This document shows positions 14,632 to 14,681 of a stretch of 14,681 nucleotides of DNA, piece after piece. A program made the translations under genes and the position numbers. Source of the stretch: JAUXFK01 sp034189035. GTDB taxonomy: Bacteria > Desulfobacterota > UBA8473. The stretch is from the NCBI GenBank assembly GCA_034189035.1, contig JAXHVA010000101.1, positions 1 to 14,681 on the forward strand, in the 5' to 3' direction. Below the pieces are notes generated by a model. The model was given only the letters and a program-made list of their open reading frames with translations. It searched no databases and was not told the DNA's origin. Position 1 is the first letter of the stretch; every line of letters begins with the position of its first letter.

Positions 14632-14681
14632 TTATTACAGCATGTGGTTCTAACATATAACTTTCATTTGATATTTGCGGC

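Overview
This window holds most of a bacterial type III CRISPR-Cas locus. The best match I can name is the III-D variant (III-Dv), in which several backbone subunits are fused. The sequence is AT-rich, with short intergenic gaps, Shine-Dalgarno-like sites (AGGAG, GAGGTG, AGGGGGAG) and stop/start overlaps, all of which point to a bacterium. A run of exactly 100 N flanked by a 121-bp exact duplicate indicates a draft or metagenome scaffold. I cannot place the organism more narrowly. No CRISPR array, cas1, cas2, tRNA, rRNA or insertion sequence is visible here.

Layout. Bases 1-2607 (minus strand) hold a two-gene unit: cas6 (crRNA processing) followed after 4 nt by a reverse transcriptase with an intact active site. 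The RT carries C-terminal TPR-like repeats and runs off the left edge. The cas6 gene looks broken only because of an assembly artefact at 1878-2219. A divergent promoter region (2608-2791) separates this unit from a long plus-strand operon (2792-12587). The operon order is: a 53-aa unknown protein, a CARF-HEPN ribonuclease, an HD-less Cas10 with a GGDD cyclase motif, a Cas7-Cas5-Cas11 fusion, a double Cas7 (Cas7-2x), Csx19, and a Cas7 with a large insertion. Every junction in the operon is overlapping or nearly so. Facing it from the right (14536 to 12696, minus strand) is a second two-gene unit: a Csx3-type ring nuclease and a CorA-like membrane protein.

How it may work together (inference from family knowledge). 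Cas6 makes crRNA. Cas10, the three Cas7-type proteins and Csx19 form the RNA-guided complex, which cuts target RNA at Cas7 aspartates. Because Cas10 lacks the HD DNase domain, the main alarm output should be a nucleotide messenger made by the GGDD palm. Two candidate effectors are present: the CARF-HEPN RNase (cyclic oligoadenylate) and the CorA-like channel (a messenger that could be cyclic oligoadenylate or SAM-AMP). Csx3 is a candidate off-switch. The RT could support spacer acquisition from RNA if a cas1 gene lies beyond the left edge.

The most notable points are the HD-less III-Dv complex with two different effector types, the CorA-Csx3 pair with a GVN instead of the classical GMN motif, the RT-TPR protein, and the translationally coupled small ORF.
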